Shown here: one piece after another, positions 1 to 8,587 of the stretch
Layout: every line of letters starts with the position of its first letter
How positions within the stretch are numbered: position 1 is the stretch's first letter
Assembly: GCF_900090235.1 (NCBI RefSeq)
Contig: NZ_LT607750.1
Coordinates: 6,529,501 to 6,593,500 of the forward strand
DNA: 64,000 nucleotides
Source of the DNA: Micromonospora echinaurantiaca
Lineage (GTDB): Bacteria > Actinomycetota > Actinomycetes > Mycobacteriales > Micromonosporaceae
Direction: 5' to 3'
The notes under the pieces: model-generated
Database searches by the model: none
The model's input: only the letters and a program-made list of their open reading frames with translations
Told to the model about the DNA's origin: nothing
Position numbers and translations under genes: made by a program

Positions 1-315
1 ATGCGCCAGCCCCGGGCGTGCAGCACCTCCTGCCCGCCCGCCTCGGCGATCCCCTCCACCAGGGTGATCCGGCGACCGGCGCGCAGCGTCCGGACGCGCA
101 GGCTCAGCTCCGCCACCGGAACCGGGCGCAGGATGTCCACCGACACCCGGGTGAGCGGCTGACCGTCGACCGGATCGTGGTCGGCGAGCGCCCGGGCGAG
201 CAGCGCCGACGGCGGTCCGGCGTGCTGGGCGGCGGGATCCCACGGGCCGGCGGTCGCCGGGGTGGCCACGAACCGGTTCGCGCCGGCCGGCTCGTAGAAC
301 GCCTCGTACGTCATG
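1..315 (-). CDS. Thioesterase-family (hotdog-fold) protein, partial
   Basis: The N-terminal 105 codons are present and the gene runs off the left window edge. The start is the ATG at 315. The protein begins MTYEAFYEPAG and has the pattern of acyl-CoA thioesterase-like hotdog proteins: a GPWDPAAQHAGPPSALLARAL stretch, a VSVDILRPVPV strand, then the repeated-strand region [16 protein letters not shown]. Substrate is unknown. It lies 51 nt downstream of the Pnkp stop on the same strand, so it may be the last gene of the hen1-pnkp transcript, though no Shine-Dalgarno sequence is obvious before its ATG. The family call is fairly good; any role in RNA repair would be guesswork. Confidence 0.65.
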
Positions 316-366
316 GTCGGCGACCATACCCGCCGGTACGCCCCGCCCGGGTGCCCCGCCGGCCGC

Positions 367-2892
367 CTACAGCCGCGGGTCGACCGGCTCCGACTCGCAG
401 GCCAGGATCGCGAAGACCAGCTCGTGCCGCCGCCACAGCGGCGCACCGGCCACCAGGGCGTCCAGCGCCGCCAGCCCCAGGCCGTGCTCGCGCAGCGCCA
501 GCCCCCGCTTGCGCCCCAGCGACCGGCCGCGCAGCGCGGCCAGCTGCTCCGGCTCGGTGTAGCCGGGGCCGTAGATGATCCGCAGGTACTCCCGGCCCCG
601 GCACTTGATGCCCGGCTGGAGCAGCGAGCCCCGCTCGCTACGCGCGGCGAGCCCGGCGTACGGCTTGACCACCATGCCCTCGCCCCCGGCTGCGGTGAGC
701 GCCAACCACCAGTCGGTGGCGTCGGCCACCGCGTCGGCGTCGGCCAGGTCCACCACCTGCCGCCGGGTCGGCGTGAAGAACTCCGGGTCGGCGGCGCAGA
801 GCCGGTCGGCCAGCGCCAGGTGCCAGCCGTGGTCCCGGTCGGCGTAGCCGGCCTTCGCGCCGGCGAGCACCGCGAACGGGGCGAGGGTCACCCCGCGCAG
901 CCCGTCGGTCGGCCCCACGTACGCCCGGTAGGCGGCCGAGTAGGCCAGCACCTCGTCCCGGCGGCGGGCCATCCGGTCGCGCAGCTCACCCACCGGCAGG
1001 CCCCGACCGGCGGCGGCGTCCAGGGCCGCCAGCGCCGCCGGCAGCGCTGCCCGGCCCGCCGCGCCGACCCCGGCGTACTGGTCGCGGATCAGCCCGCCCG
1101 CCTTGGCCGACCAGGGCAGCAGCTCGCAGTCGAGCAGCAGCCAGTCGGTCTCCAGCTCGGCCCAGAGGCCCGCCGCGGTCACCGCCGCGCGGACCCGGCC
1201 GAGCAGTTCGTCGTCCAGCGGCGCGCCGAAGAACGGCCGGCCGGTGCGGGTGTGCACCACCCCGCCGCCCGGCCCGAACGGGCCGGCGTCCGGCTCCCGG
1301 CAGACCAGCACCACCGCCCGCGAGCCCATGTGCTTCTCCTCGCAGACCACCCGGTCCACGCCGGCGGCCCGGTAGTCGGCGAACGCCTCCGCCGGGTGCT
1401 CCAGGAAGCCGTCCCGCTGCGAGGTCGAGCAGGGCGCCATCGTCGGCGGCAGCCAGGCCAGCCAGCGCGGGTCCACCGCGAACCGGCTCATCACCTCCAG
1501 CGCGGCGGCGGCGTTCTCCGCCGGCACCGTGAGCGAGCCGTACGGGTGCTCGACGTGCCGCCGGCCGACCACGTCGGTCAGCTCCAGCACCAGGTCGGGC
1601 CGGGCCGGAGCGGCGGTCAGCGGGCGGACCGGGGCGTACCACTCCCGCTCCGCCGGCACCGAGACCAGCTCCTTCTCCGGGTAGCGCAGCGCGGTGAGCC
1701 GGCCGCCGAACACGCAGCCGGTGTCGACGCAGATGGTGTTGTTCACCCACTCCGGCTCCGGGGTGGGCGTGTGCCCGTAGACCACCATGGCCGAGCCCCG
1801 GTAGTCGCGCGCCCACGGGTAGCGCACCGGCAGGCCGTACTCGTCGGTCTCGCCGGTGGTCTCGCCGAACAGCGCGAACGCCCGCACCCGCCCCGAGGCG
1901 CGGCCCTGGTACTCCTCCTTCAGCCCGGCGTGCGCCACCACCAGCCGGCCGCCGTCCAGCACGAAGTGGCTGACCAGGCCGTCGACGAAGGCCGCCACCT
2001 CGGCCACGAACTCCTCGGGCTCCGCCGCCAGCTGCTCCATCGTCTCGGCCAGGCCGTGGGTGAGCCGCACGTTGCGGCCGCGCAGCCGGCGCAGCAGCTT
2101 CTGCTCGTGGTTGCCGGGCACGCAGATCGCGTGCCCGGCGGCGACCATGCCCATCACCAGGCGCAGCACACCGGGCGAGTCCGGGCCGCGGTCCATCAGG
2201 TCACCGACGAAGATGGCGGTACGCCCCGACGGGTGCGTCGCGTCCACCGGCCGGCCGTGCTCGTCCCGGTGCAGCTGCCAGCCCAGCCGGGTCAGCAGCG
2301 CCTCCAGCTCGGCCCGGCAGCCGTGCACGTCGCCGACGATGTCGAACGGCCCGGTCAGCTCGCGCCGGTCGTTGAACAGCTTCTCGTAGCGGATCTCGGC
2401 GGCGTCGATCTCGTCCACGCCGCGCAGCACGTGCACCTTGCGGAAGCCCTCCCGGGCCAGCTGCCCGTACGAGCGACGCAGGTCGCGCTGCATCCGGGCG
2501 AGCACCTGCCGGCCGAAGGTGCGGTCGGCACGGGCGCCCGTGCGCTCCCAGGCCAGCGCCTCCGGCACGTCCAGCACGATGGCCACCGGCAGTACGTCCT
2601 GCTCGCGGGCCACCCGCACCAGGGCGGCCCGGGCGTGCGGCTGGAGGTTGGTCGCGTCGACGACGGTGAGCCGGCCACGCCGCAGCCGGGTGGCGGCGAC
2701 GTGGTGCAGCGCCTCGAACGCGTCGGCGGAGGCGGACTGGTCGTTCTCGTCGTCGGCGACCATCGCCCGGAACGCGTCCGAGGAGAGCACCTGGCTGGGC
2801 GCGAAGTGCCGGCGGGCGAAGGTGGACTTGCCCGAGCCGGAGATGCCGACCAGCGCCACCAGGGCCAGCTCGGGGATGTCGAGGGTGCTCAT
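367..2892 (-). CDS. pnkp: Polynucleotide kinase-phosphatase-ligase Pnkp (bacterial RNA repair)
   Basis: An 841-residue three-domain RNA end-healing and sealing enzyme. Residues 16-24 form a P-loop (GISGSGKST) of the 5'-kinase domain. A calcineurin-type 2',3'-phosphatase domain follows, with D188 and H190 in GDVHG, GDLMDRG near 230-236 and GNHE at 260-263. The C-terminal nucleotidyltransferase (ligase) half has EEKHMGSR, placing the candidate adenylated lysine at K520, and a GEGMVVKPY motif V. Length and order match the Clostridium thermocellum Pnkp family (about 870 residues). The start ATG at 2892 overlaps the hen1 stop (ATGA), so the two are translationally coupled. In the known pathway Pnkp repairs cleaved RNA, with Hen1 adding a protective 2'-O-methyl mark. 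All key motifs look intact. Confidence 0.93.
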   Translation of the reverse strand: MSTLDIPELALVALVGISGSGKSTFARRHFAPSQVLSSDAFRAMVADDENDQSASADAFEALHHVAATRLRRGRLTVVDATNLQPHARAALVRVAREQDVLPVAIVLDVPEALAWERTGARADRTFGRQVLARMQRDLRRSYGQLAREGFRKVHVLRGVDEIDAAEIRYEKLFNDRRELTGPFDIVGDVHGCRAELEALLTRLGWQLHRDEHGRPVDATHPSGRTAIFVGDLMDRGPDSPGVLRLVMGMVAAGHAICVPGNHEQKLLRRLRGRNVRLTHGLAETMEQLAAEPEEFVAEVAAFVDGLVSHFVLDGGRLVVAHAGLKEEYQGRASGRVRAFALFGETTGETDEYGLPVRYPWARDYRGSAMVVYGHTPTPEPEWVNNTICVDTGCVFGGRLTALRYPEKELVSVPAEREWYAPVRPLTAAPARPDLVLELTDVVGRRHVEHPYGSLTVPAENAAAALEVMSRFAVDPRWLAWLPPTMAPCSTSQRDGFLEHPAEAFADYRAAGVDRVVCEEKHMGSRAVVLVCREPDAGPFGPGGGVVHTRTGRPFFGAPLDDELLGRVRAAVTAAGLWAELETDWLLLDCELLPWSAKAGGLIRDQYAGVGAAGRAALPAALAALDAAAGRGLPVGELRDRMARRRDEVLAYSAAYRAYVGPTDGLRGVTLAPFAVLAGAKAGYADRDHGWHLALADRLCAADPEFFTPTRRQVVDLADADAVADATDWWLALTAAGGEGMVVKPYAGLAARSERGSLLQPGIKCRGREYLRIIYGPGYTEPEQLAALRGRSLGRKRGLALREHGLGLAALDALVAGAPLWRRHELVFAILACESEPVDPRL

Positions 2893-4322
2893 CGGTTCGC
2901 CTCCTCCCGGGTGAACACGGCCAGTTGGGTCGGGGTGCCGACCTCGGGGTCGTCGTCGCCGACCCCGCGGATCACGGCGGAGTAGCCGTAGCTGGTGGCC
3001 ACCCGGTCGACCCAGGCGGCGAACTCGGCGCGGGTCCACTCGAACCGGTGGTCCGGGTGCCGGAGCCGGCCCGCCGGCAGGCCGTCGTAGCGGACGTTGT
3101 ACTCGACGTTGGGCGTGGTCACCACGACGGTGCCGGGGCGGGCGTGACCGAACACGGTGTCCTCCAGCGCCGGCAGCCGGGCCGGGTCGACGTGCTCGAC
3201 CACCTCCATCAGCACCGCGGCGTCGTAGCCGCGCAGCCGGTCGTCCCGGTAGGTCAGCGCGGACTGCCAGAGCCGTACCCGGTCGCGCTGCCGCTCGGGC
3301 AGCCGGTCGAGCCGCAGCCGCCGGGCGGCCAGGGCCAGCGCGTGGGTGGCCACGTCGGTGCCGACGACCTCGGTGAACCGGCGGTCGCCGACCAGCGCCG
3401 CGAGCAGCGCACCCCCGCCGCAGCCCAGGTCGAGCACCCGGGTCGCGCCCGCCTCGGTGAGCGCGGCGAGGACCGCCTCCCGGCGGCGCGCGGCCAGCGA
3501 CGGCTGGCGCACGCTGCCCTCGGCGACGCTCTCGTCCACCGCGTCGGGCTCGGCGGCGGCCGGCTCGTCGGCCAGCCGCTGCTCGGCGAGGCGGGCCAGG
3601 GCCAGCCCGGCGAGCGCCCGCCGGTGCGCCAGGTACCGGCGGGTGATCATGCCCCGCTCCGGGTGGTCGGCTAGCCAGCCGGCGCCGGCCCGGAGCAGCT
3701 TGTCCACCTCGTCCGGGGCCACCCAGTAGTGCTTGGCGTCGTCCAGCACCGGCAGCAGGACGTAGAGGTGGTTGAGCGCGTCGGCGACCCGCACGGTGCC
3801 GGTCAGGGTCAGGTCGACGTACCGGCTGTCGCCCCACTCCGGGTGCTGCTCGTCGAGCGGAATGGCGCGGGCGGTGACCGACCAGCCGAGCGGGGCGAAG
3901 AGCCGGACCGCCACCTCGGCCCCGCCGCGGCAGCGCAGCACCGGGACGTTGACCTCCAGCGGGATCGGCGTACCGGCCAGCTCCGGCCGCTCCCGGGACT
4001 CGCCGCGCAGCGCCGACCGGTACACCTTGGACAGCGCCGAGGAGAGCAGGCTCGACGCCGCGTACGGGCGGTCGTTGACGTACCGCCCGAGGGTGAAGCC
4101 CTCCGGGGCCGGCTGCCGGCCGCGACGGCGCCCGCCGGCCAGCCGCTGCGGGTCGACGTCGAGCAGCAGGGCGGCGGTGCAGCGCTGCTCGCCGGCCTCC
4201 GGGTAGAACACGTGCGCGGTGCCCACCGGCACGTCGAAGGAGTGCGCCCGGTCGGGGTGCTTGACCAGCAGGTGACCGAGGTCGGTCGCCGGCCGGTGGG
4301 TGGTGGTCAGGGTGAGCAGCAC
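2889..4322 (-). CDS. hen1: 3'-terminal RNA ribose 2'-O-methyltransferase Hen1
   Basis: The protein of 477 residues starts at GTG 4322 (VLLTLTTTHRPATDLG, the usual beginning of bacterial Hen1). The N-terminal half is the ligase-activating region that partners Pnkp. The C-terminal half is an SAM methyltransferase with motif I LDLGCGGG near 297-304. Its metal-site residues are E373, E376 and H377 in MEVVEH plus H425 in DHRFEW; the spacing matches the E-E-H-H set known from C. thermocellum Hen1. Hen1 marks the 3' end of cleaved RNA so that it resists being cut again at the same site. An in-frame ATG at 4424 would add 34 residues, but that segment lies in an inverted repeat and looks non-coding. 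The stop overlaps the pnkp start. Confidence 0.92.
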   Translation of the reverse strand: MLLTLTTTHRPATDLGHLLVKHPDRAHSFDVPVGTAHVFYPEAGEQRCTAALLLDVDPQRLAGGRRRGRQPAPEGFTLGRYVNDRPYAASSLLSSALSKVYRSALRGESRERPELAGTPIPLEVNVPVLRCRGGAEVAVRLFAPLGWSVTARAIPLDEQHPEWGDSRYVDLTLTGTVRVADALNHLYVLLPVLDDAKHYWVAPDEVDKLLRAGAGWLADHPERGMITRRYLAHRRALAGLALARLAEQRLADEPAAAEPDAVDESVAEGSVRQPSLAARRREAVLAALTEAGATRVLDLGCGGGALLAALVGDRRFTEVVGTDVATHALALAARRLRLDRLPERQRDRVRLWQSALTYRDDRLRGYDAAVLMEVVEHVDPARLPALEDTVFGHARPGTVVVTTPNVEYNVRYDGLPAGRLRHPDHRFEWTRAEFAAWVDRVATSYGYSAVIRGVGDDDPEVGTPTQLAVFTREEANR

Positions 4323-4403
4323 GCGCCCAATGGTGTCAGTGCCTTCGATCTTGCGTCGTCCCGTTTTCGGGTCCGGCCGTGGGGCTTCGGTGGTTGCGGT
4401 GGG

Positions 4404-4479
4404 GGGTTTCCGGGGGAGCCCCACCCGCTCCGGGCGGTCAGGCTTGATCCCTGCGCGGGCGGGGCTCCCCCGGAAACCC
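4404..4479. repeat. 25-nt inverted repeat, 26-nt spacer
   Basis: Left arm 4404-4428 and right arm 4455-4479 pair at 24 of 25 positions. The core of the left arm is GGTTTCCGGGGGAGCCCC. It lies between the hen1 start and the preceding gene. It could act as a second terminator, or be a copy of a dispersed repeat. Confidence 0.7.
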
Positions 4480-4632
4480 TCGGTGGTCCGGCGCCGTCCG
4501 TCGGTTCCTCCTGGCTGCTGATGGTGGGGTGCGTGCTGCCGGGTCTGGGGCGGGGAAGGGGGTGCGTGCTGTCGGGTTCGGGGTCTGGGGGTGGGGATGG
4601 CGGTGGGTGCTGCTTGGGTTCGGGTGGAAAAG

Positions 4633-4668
4633 CCGGTGCCCCGCCAACGGGGGTCGGCGGGGCACCGG
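4633..4668 (-). terminator. Hairpin terminator of the first LPITG gene
   Basis: A perfect 13-bp stem (CCGGTGCCCCGCC with its complement) and a 10-nt loop start 15 nt past the stop codon of the gene ending at 4683. There is no U-tract, as is usual in high-GC actinobacteria. Confidence 0.7.
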
Positions 4669-4682
4669 TGGTGCGTGGTGGG

Positions 4683-6221
4683 TCAGGCGACGAAGCGGGT
4701 GCGGCGGCGCTTGGCCACCAGGTAGCCGCCGACGCCGGCGGCGAGCAGCAGGGCGCCGAGGCTGGCGATCAGGCCGGTGGAGGCGCCGGTGATCGGCAGC
4801 GTGCCGCCGTCCCCGCCACCCTCGCCGCCACTGGCGTTCACCAGGATCTTCGCGGTGTCGTTGGCCGGCTTCAGGTCGGCGTAGAAACCACCGTCACACT
4901 GGCACGGAATGTTGATCTTGACGGTACCGGTCGCGTTCGCGATGACCTTGTCGATCCGGAGGGCGAACTCGAAGGTCTCCTCGTCGCCGGCCTTGAGGAA
5001 CGGCGGGGCGTAGCAGAAGTAGTTGCGAGCGCCCGGCTCGCCCGGTTCGCCCTGCTCCTCGCCCTTGGTCGGCAGGCAGTTGTCGGGGGCGTCGACCACT
5101 GTGGTGCCCTCGGGAACCGCCACCGCCATGTAGGTGACCGACGAGAAGCCGCGGCTGTAGTCGAGGGTGGCGGGGCCGTTGTTGTGGAAGCCGACGGTTG
5201 CGATGACCTTGTCGCCGGCCTTGCCCTTCACCTTGTCTCCGATGGCGGCGAGGTCGGTGCCGTTCGTGCCGGTCGCGGTGACCTCCAGGCTCGACCAGTT
5301 GTTCTCCGGGTCGATGTCCGCCTGGAACGAACGTGCGCTAGGGGACGAGAGGGTCAGCGGCTCGCCGTCACCGGGCTCACCGACCGAGTACCCGTTGTCG
5401 GTGAGGTACTTGGTGAAGTCCTCGAACTCGGCGACGGTCATCCAGTTGTAGTAGCCGTAGTCCCGGCCGGGGGCGTAGGTGTCCTCGCCCAGGCGGTACG
5501 CCAGGGTCCCGGAGAGCGACTGGCCCGGGGCCACCTCTTCGGAGAACCGACAGGTGCGAAGCTGTCCGTCCTCGTAGGTGCAGTTGCTGTGCCGCTTGTC
5601 AGCGCGGATGGCGTAGTCGTTGTCGAACACGGCGACGGCACCCTTGGCGGTGGTCTGTCCGGCGTTGCCGAGCTTGATCGGCGCGGTGAACCGGCTGCCG
5701 GGCGCCGCCGAAACCTTCACCTCATCGCCGCCGGCGAGGTCGACGCCCTCACCGACGCGGATCTGCCCGGTGGCACTCGTCGACGCGAGACCGTCGGCGC
5801 TGATGGTGACCTTGAGGTTGCCGACGTCGCCGTCCTTCGCCTCCGCGGTGGGCGCGATGACCACCCTGAAGTAGCCGGAGCCCCAGTCGTAGAGGTCGTG
5901 CTCGAAGGGGTCCGTGCACACGAGCACGCCCTCTTCCGGCGCGGTGCAGTCGTCGAAGCCGCCCTCCGACGTGAGCTTCACCTTGCCCCCGAGGTCGCGG
6001 TAGTCGAACCGGGCGGTCAGGCCGAACACGGTTACGGGCTCGGAGCTGAACAGGATGGGCGACTCGACCTTGCCGTCTGAGCCAGCGGCGATGGTGGTGT
6101 CGTTGACATAGACGCCGAGTTCGATGGCCTCCTCGGCGAAGGCGGGGGTGGCGGAGGCGGCGACGAGCGCGCCTGCGACGCCCAACCCGGCGAGCCAGCG
6201 CCGGGTGGAGTTCCTGAGCAT
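4683..6221 (-). CDS. LPITG cell-wall-anchored surface protein A
   Basis: A 512-residue secreted protein. The Sec signal peptide spans roughly residues 1-29 (MLRNSTRRWL, hydrophobic core, ATPAFA cleavage). A long beta-rich extracellular part follows with no recognised enzymatic motif and several Cys residues. The C-terminus is a sorting signal: LPITG, a hydrophobic segment, and the basic tail KRRRTRF. Sortase would cleave between T and G and join the protein to peptidoglycan. The ATG at 6221 is the first start and precedes the signal peptide directly. The next gene upstream (6431-7948) is a paralog with almost the same tail. The ligand or function of the exposed part is unknown. Confidence 0.85.
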   Translation of the reverse strand: MLRNSTRRWLAGLGVAGALVAASATPAFAEEAIELGVYVNDTTIAAGSDGKVESPILFSSEPVTVFGLTARFDYRDLGGKVKLTSEGGFDDCTAPEEGVLVCTDPFEHDLYDWGSGYFRVVIAPTAEAKDGDVGNLKVTISADGLASTSATGQIRVGEGVDLAGGDEVKVSAAPGSRFTAPIKLGNAGQTTAKGAVAVFDNDYAIRADKRHSNCTYEDGQLRTCRFSEEVAPGQSLSGTLAYRLGEDTYAPGRDYGYYNWMTVAEFEDFTKYLTDNGYSVGEPGDGEPLTLSSPSARSFQADIDPENNWSSLEVTATGTNGTDLAAIGDKVKGKAGDKVIATVGFHNNGPATLDYSRGFSSVTYMAVAVPEGTTVVDAPDNCLPTKGEEQGEPGEPGARNYFCYAPPFLKAGDEETFEFALRIDKVIANATGTVKINIPCQCDGGFYADLKPANDTAKILVNASGGEGGGDGGTLPITGASTGLIASLGALLLAAGVGGYLVAKRRRTRFVA

Positions 6222-6263
6222 TGGGGGTTTCCTCCCGTGGGGGTTACCGGTGGAGTCCGTGGA

Positions 6264-6282
6264 GCTTAAGGAACCGTTAAGC
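6264..6282. promoter_or_regulatory. Small palindrome upstream of LPITG protein A
   Basis: GCTTAA and TTAAGC flank a 7-nt spacer, 43 nt before the start codon at 6221. It is an AT-rich spot in a GC-rich region and could be an operator or promoter element. The support is weak. Confidence 0.3.
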
Positions 6283-6430
6283 CGCGCCGCTGACCGGAGA
6301 AGCCGCTACCTGCGAATATGGGCCGAACGGCTGATCGGATCGGGCGCAATGCCCGGGTCGCCGGACACGGTCCGTCACCCGCCACCCTGGCTGGTGACGA
6401 GTCGCCGGTATCGCGGAAACAGTGCTGTGG

Positions 6431-7948
6431 TCAGGCGATGAAGCGGGTGCGGCGGCCTCGGGTCAACAGGTAGCCGGCGAGGCCGGCGGCGAGCAGCAGG
6501 GCGCCGAGGCCGGCGATCAGGCCGGTGGAGGCACCGGTGATCGGCAGCGAACCGCCGTCCCCGCCGTTGCCACCGGTGCCGCCGTCGCGCGGGGTGACGG
6601 TGATCCGCGCGGTGTCGTTGGCCGGGTTGGTGTTGCCGGCCACGTCGATGGTCACGGTGCCGGAGGTGGGCCCGGTCAGCCTGTCGACCCGGAGGGTGAA
6701 GGCGAACTCGTGGCGTTGACCCGCTTCGACGAAGTCGGCGTAGGCGCTGCACCCGTATTCCCGGGCGCCCGGCTTGCCGAACTCCTCCATCGGGTTCCAG
6801 CCGTCCGCGTCGATCGGAGCGCAGAAGTGGGTCACCTCGACCGCCGTGGTGCCCTCGGGAATGCGTACCCGCAGGTGCGGTTGGGACCGCCAGATCTCCA
6901 CCCTGGTCGGCCCGAGGTTCTGGTACGCGGCGGTCACCCGCACCCGCTCGCCCAACCGGGCGCTGACGCTGCTGCCGACGGCGGCCATGTCGGCCGTCCG
7001 GTCACCGGTGACGGTGAGGTCCACGGCGGTCCAGTTGTTCCACGGCGCGGTGTCGGTCTGCCGGGTCGCCGGCTGCTCGACCAGACGCAACTCCGCGCCG
7101 CTGCCACCGGGCGTGTCCGGTGGCAGCGAAACCCCCGGGGCCTGCTCGGCCAGCGCCCAGTCGTCGGGCGTCCACCACTGCAGACGGTTGGCCAGCGCGA
7201 TGCCGCTGCGCGCGGTCGGATTGAGGACGAGCGGCAGCGGCGCCGAGAGCCGGTAGGTCACCCCGGGCCGCAGTTGCGTGTCGAAGCGGCAAATGGTGGG
7301 CAGGCCCTCCCGGTGCCGGCAGTTGCGGAAGTTGCCGGTGTATTCCAGCAGCCAGTCCGCGGTGAAGACCAGCACCGCGCCGTCCGCCGGCCCGGGGCCG
7401 GCGTTGCGTACGGTGCTCGGCAGCTCGAGCCGGGCGCCGGGGTCGCCGCTGAACCTGAACCGCGGCTCCGTCTGCAGGTCGACCCCCTCGACGACGGTCA
7501 CCGTGCTGGACCCGGTGGCGGTGCCGAGCGCCGACGTCGCCGTGATCGTCAGCTCGGCCTCTTCGGCCAGTTCGGCGTCCGCTCCGGCGATCACCTGGTA
7601 GTGCAGCCGCGGCGCGTCGCCCTGTCGGTCGAAGGCCGCCGCGCAGCGCACCACGTCACGGTCGCGTGCGCAGTCCCAGCCGTCGCCGGTGACGTCGAAG
7701 GCACCCAGCGCCGCCGCCTCGGACGCGTCGATCTCGACGGTCACTGGCACCGGGTTCGGTGGCCAGGGGCCCTCGAGCACGACGTCGATCTGGCCGAGCG
7801 CGCTGTGGCCGGGCGCGACGATCACGTCCCGGGTGTAGATCTTCACATCCCCGGCTGGGGCTGCGGCGGCGGGAACGGCGGCGACGGTGACGATCGCGGC
7901 CGCGACGGCGGTCCCGGCGAGCCAGCGTCGGACGGAGTGCCGGAGCAT
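6431..7948 (-). CDS. LPITG cell-wall-anchored surface protein B
   Basis: A 505-residue paralog of the protein encoded next to it. The start at ATG 7948 is chosen because GGGAGGA lies 8 nt upstream and the signal peptide (MLRHSVRRWLAGTAVAAAIV, cleaved near AAAAPA) begins there. The middle is a beta-rich extracellular region with conserved Cys-containing loops. The C-terminus has an LPITG sorting motif, a hydrophobic stretch and a final TRGRRTRF tail. The last about 40 residues nearly repeat those of the neighbour, while the bodies have diverged. This indicates tandem duplication followed by divergence of the exposed part. No sortase gene is present in this window. Confidence 0.85.
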   Translation of the reverse strand: MLRHSVRRWLAGTAVAAAIVTVAAVPAAAAPAGDVKIYTRDVIVAPGHSALGQIDVVLEGPWPPNPVPVTVEIDASEAAALGAFDVTGDGWDCARDRDVVRCAAAFDRQGDAPRLHYQVIAGADAELAEEAELTITATSALGTATGSSTVTVVEGVDLQTEPRFRFSGDPGARLELPSTVRNAGPGPADGAVLVFTADWLLEYTGNFRNCRHREGLPTICRFDTQLRPGVTYRLSAPLPLVLNPTARSGIALANRLQWWTPDDWALAEQAPGVSLPPDTPGGSGAELRLVEQPATRQTDTAPWNNWTAVDLTVTGDRTADMAAVGSSVSARLGERVRVTAAYQNLGPTRVEIWRSQPHLRVRIPEGTTAVEVTHFCAPIDADGWNPMEEFGKPGAREYGCSAYADFVEAGQRHEFAFTLRVDRLTGPTSGTVTIDVAGNTNPANDTARITVTPRDGGTGGNGGDGGSLPITGASTGLIAGLGALLLAAGLAGYLLTRGRRTRFIA

Positions 7949-8105
7949 GGTGGCGTCCTCCCGGTTGACAGCGGAGCGTGGCCAGGCTCTCACGGAAATC
8001 GCTCTACCAGGGGACCGCCGTGCCCGGGCGGCGGGCCGATCGCAACCCGATCGCAACGTTCCGCCGACCCGTACCCGTCATCTGGGGCAGAGCCCGGGAG
8101 GTGCA

Positions 8106-8585
8106 GTGACGTACGAGGAGTTCGCGGACTCGCGGCTGGCCGCGCTGCTGCGGTACGCGGTCATGCTGACCGGTGACCCGCACCAGGCGCAGGACCTGGT
8201 GCAGGACACCATGGTGCGGGTCCAGCTCAACTGGCGCCGGGTGGCCCGGGCGGACTCGCCCGAACGCTACGTACGCCGGATGCTGACCAACCAGTACGTC
8301 GACTGGCGCCGGGGTTCCTGGATGCGGCGGGTGCTGCTGCGCGCGGAGCCCGACGACGCGCTGCCGGCGCCGGCCGACCACGCCCAGCACGCGGTGGACC
8401 GGGACCAGGTCTGGTCCTGGCTCGCCCGGCTGCCCCGCCGGCAACGGGCCACCCTGGTGCTCCGCTACTACGAGGACCTGCCCGACGCCGAGATCGCCGA
8501 CATCCTGGGCTGCGCCGTCGGCACCGTCCGCTCGTCCATCTCCCGCGCCCTGGCCACGCTGCGCGCCGAATACGTGGAGGCCTGA
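8106..8585 (+). CDS. SigE-family ECF RNA polymerase sigma factor
   Basis: A 159-residue protein starting at GTG 8106 behind the ribosome-binding site GGGAGG. Region 2 (residues about 8-70) carries the LLRYAVMLTGDPHQAQDLVQ pattern with the usual D-L-V-Q-D core. Region 4 (about 105-155) has LPRRQRATLVLRYYEDL, then the helix-turn-helix GCAVGTVRSSISRAL. This is the actinobacterial SigE-type ECF family, which is typically encoded beside an anti-sigma or membrane partner. The stop at 8583-8585 is followed after 2 nt by the GTG of an LCP-type membrane protein, implying coupled translation. Target promoters are unknown; the cell-envelope neighbours suggest an envelope response. Confidence 0.9.
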   Translation: MTYEEFADSRLAALLRYAVMLTGDPHQAQDLVQDTMVRVQLNWRRVARADSPERYVRRMLTNQYVDWRRGSWMRRVLLRAEPDDALPAPADHAQHAVDRDQVWSWLARLPRRQRATLVLRYYEDLPDAEIADILGCAVGTVRSSISRALATLRAEYVEA

Positions 8586-8587
8586 CC

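Larger units (their letters stand above)
4323..4682. other. Non-coding gap between hen1 and the first LPITG protein
   Basis: About 360 nt without a convincing gene. It holds a 25-nt inverted repeat (4404-4479) and a hairpin terminator (4633-4668). G-rich runs dominate the plus strand. Any hen1 promoter should lie here, but I could not recognise -35/-10 elements with confidence. Confidence 0.6.

Noticed and set aside
313..2985. 890-codon open frame on the plus strand over pnkp
   Set aside because: It is the antisense shadow of pnkp, which has a full set of catalytic motifs. High GC leaves long open frames on the opposite strand; the Arg/Pro/Gln-rich translation resembles no protein.
4323..4424. 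Longer Hen1 start at ATG 4424
   Set aside because: The extra 34 residues fall in an inverted repeat and have no counterpart in the normal Hen1 N-terminus (LLTLTTTHRPATDLG).
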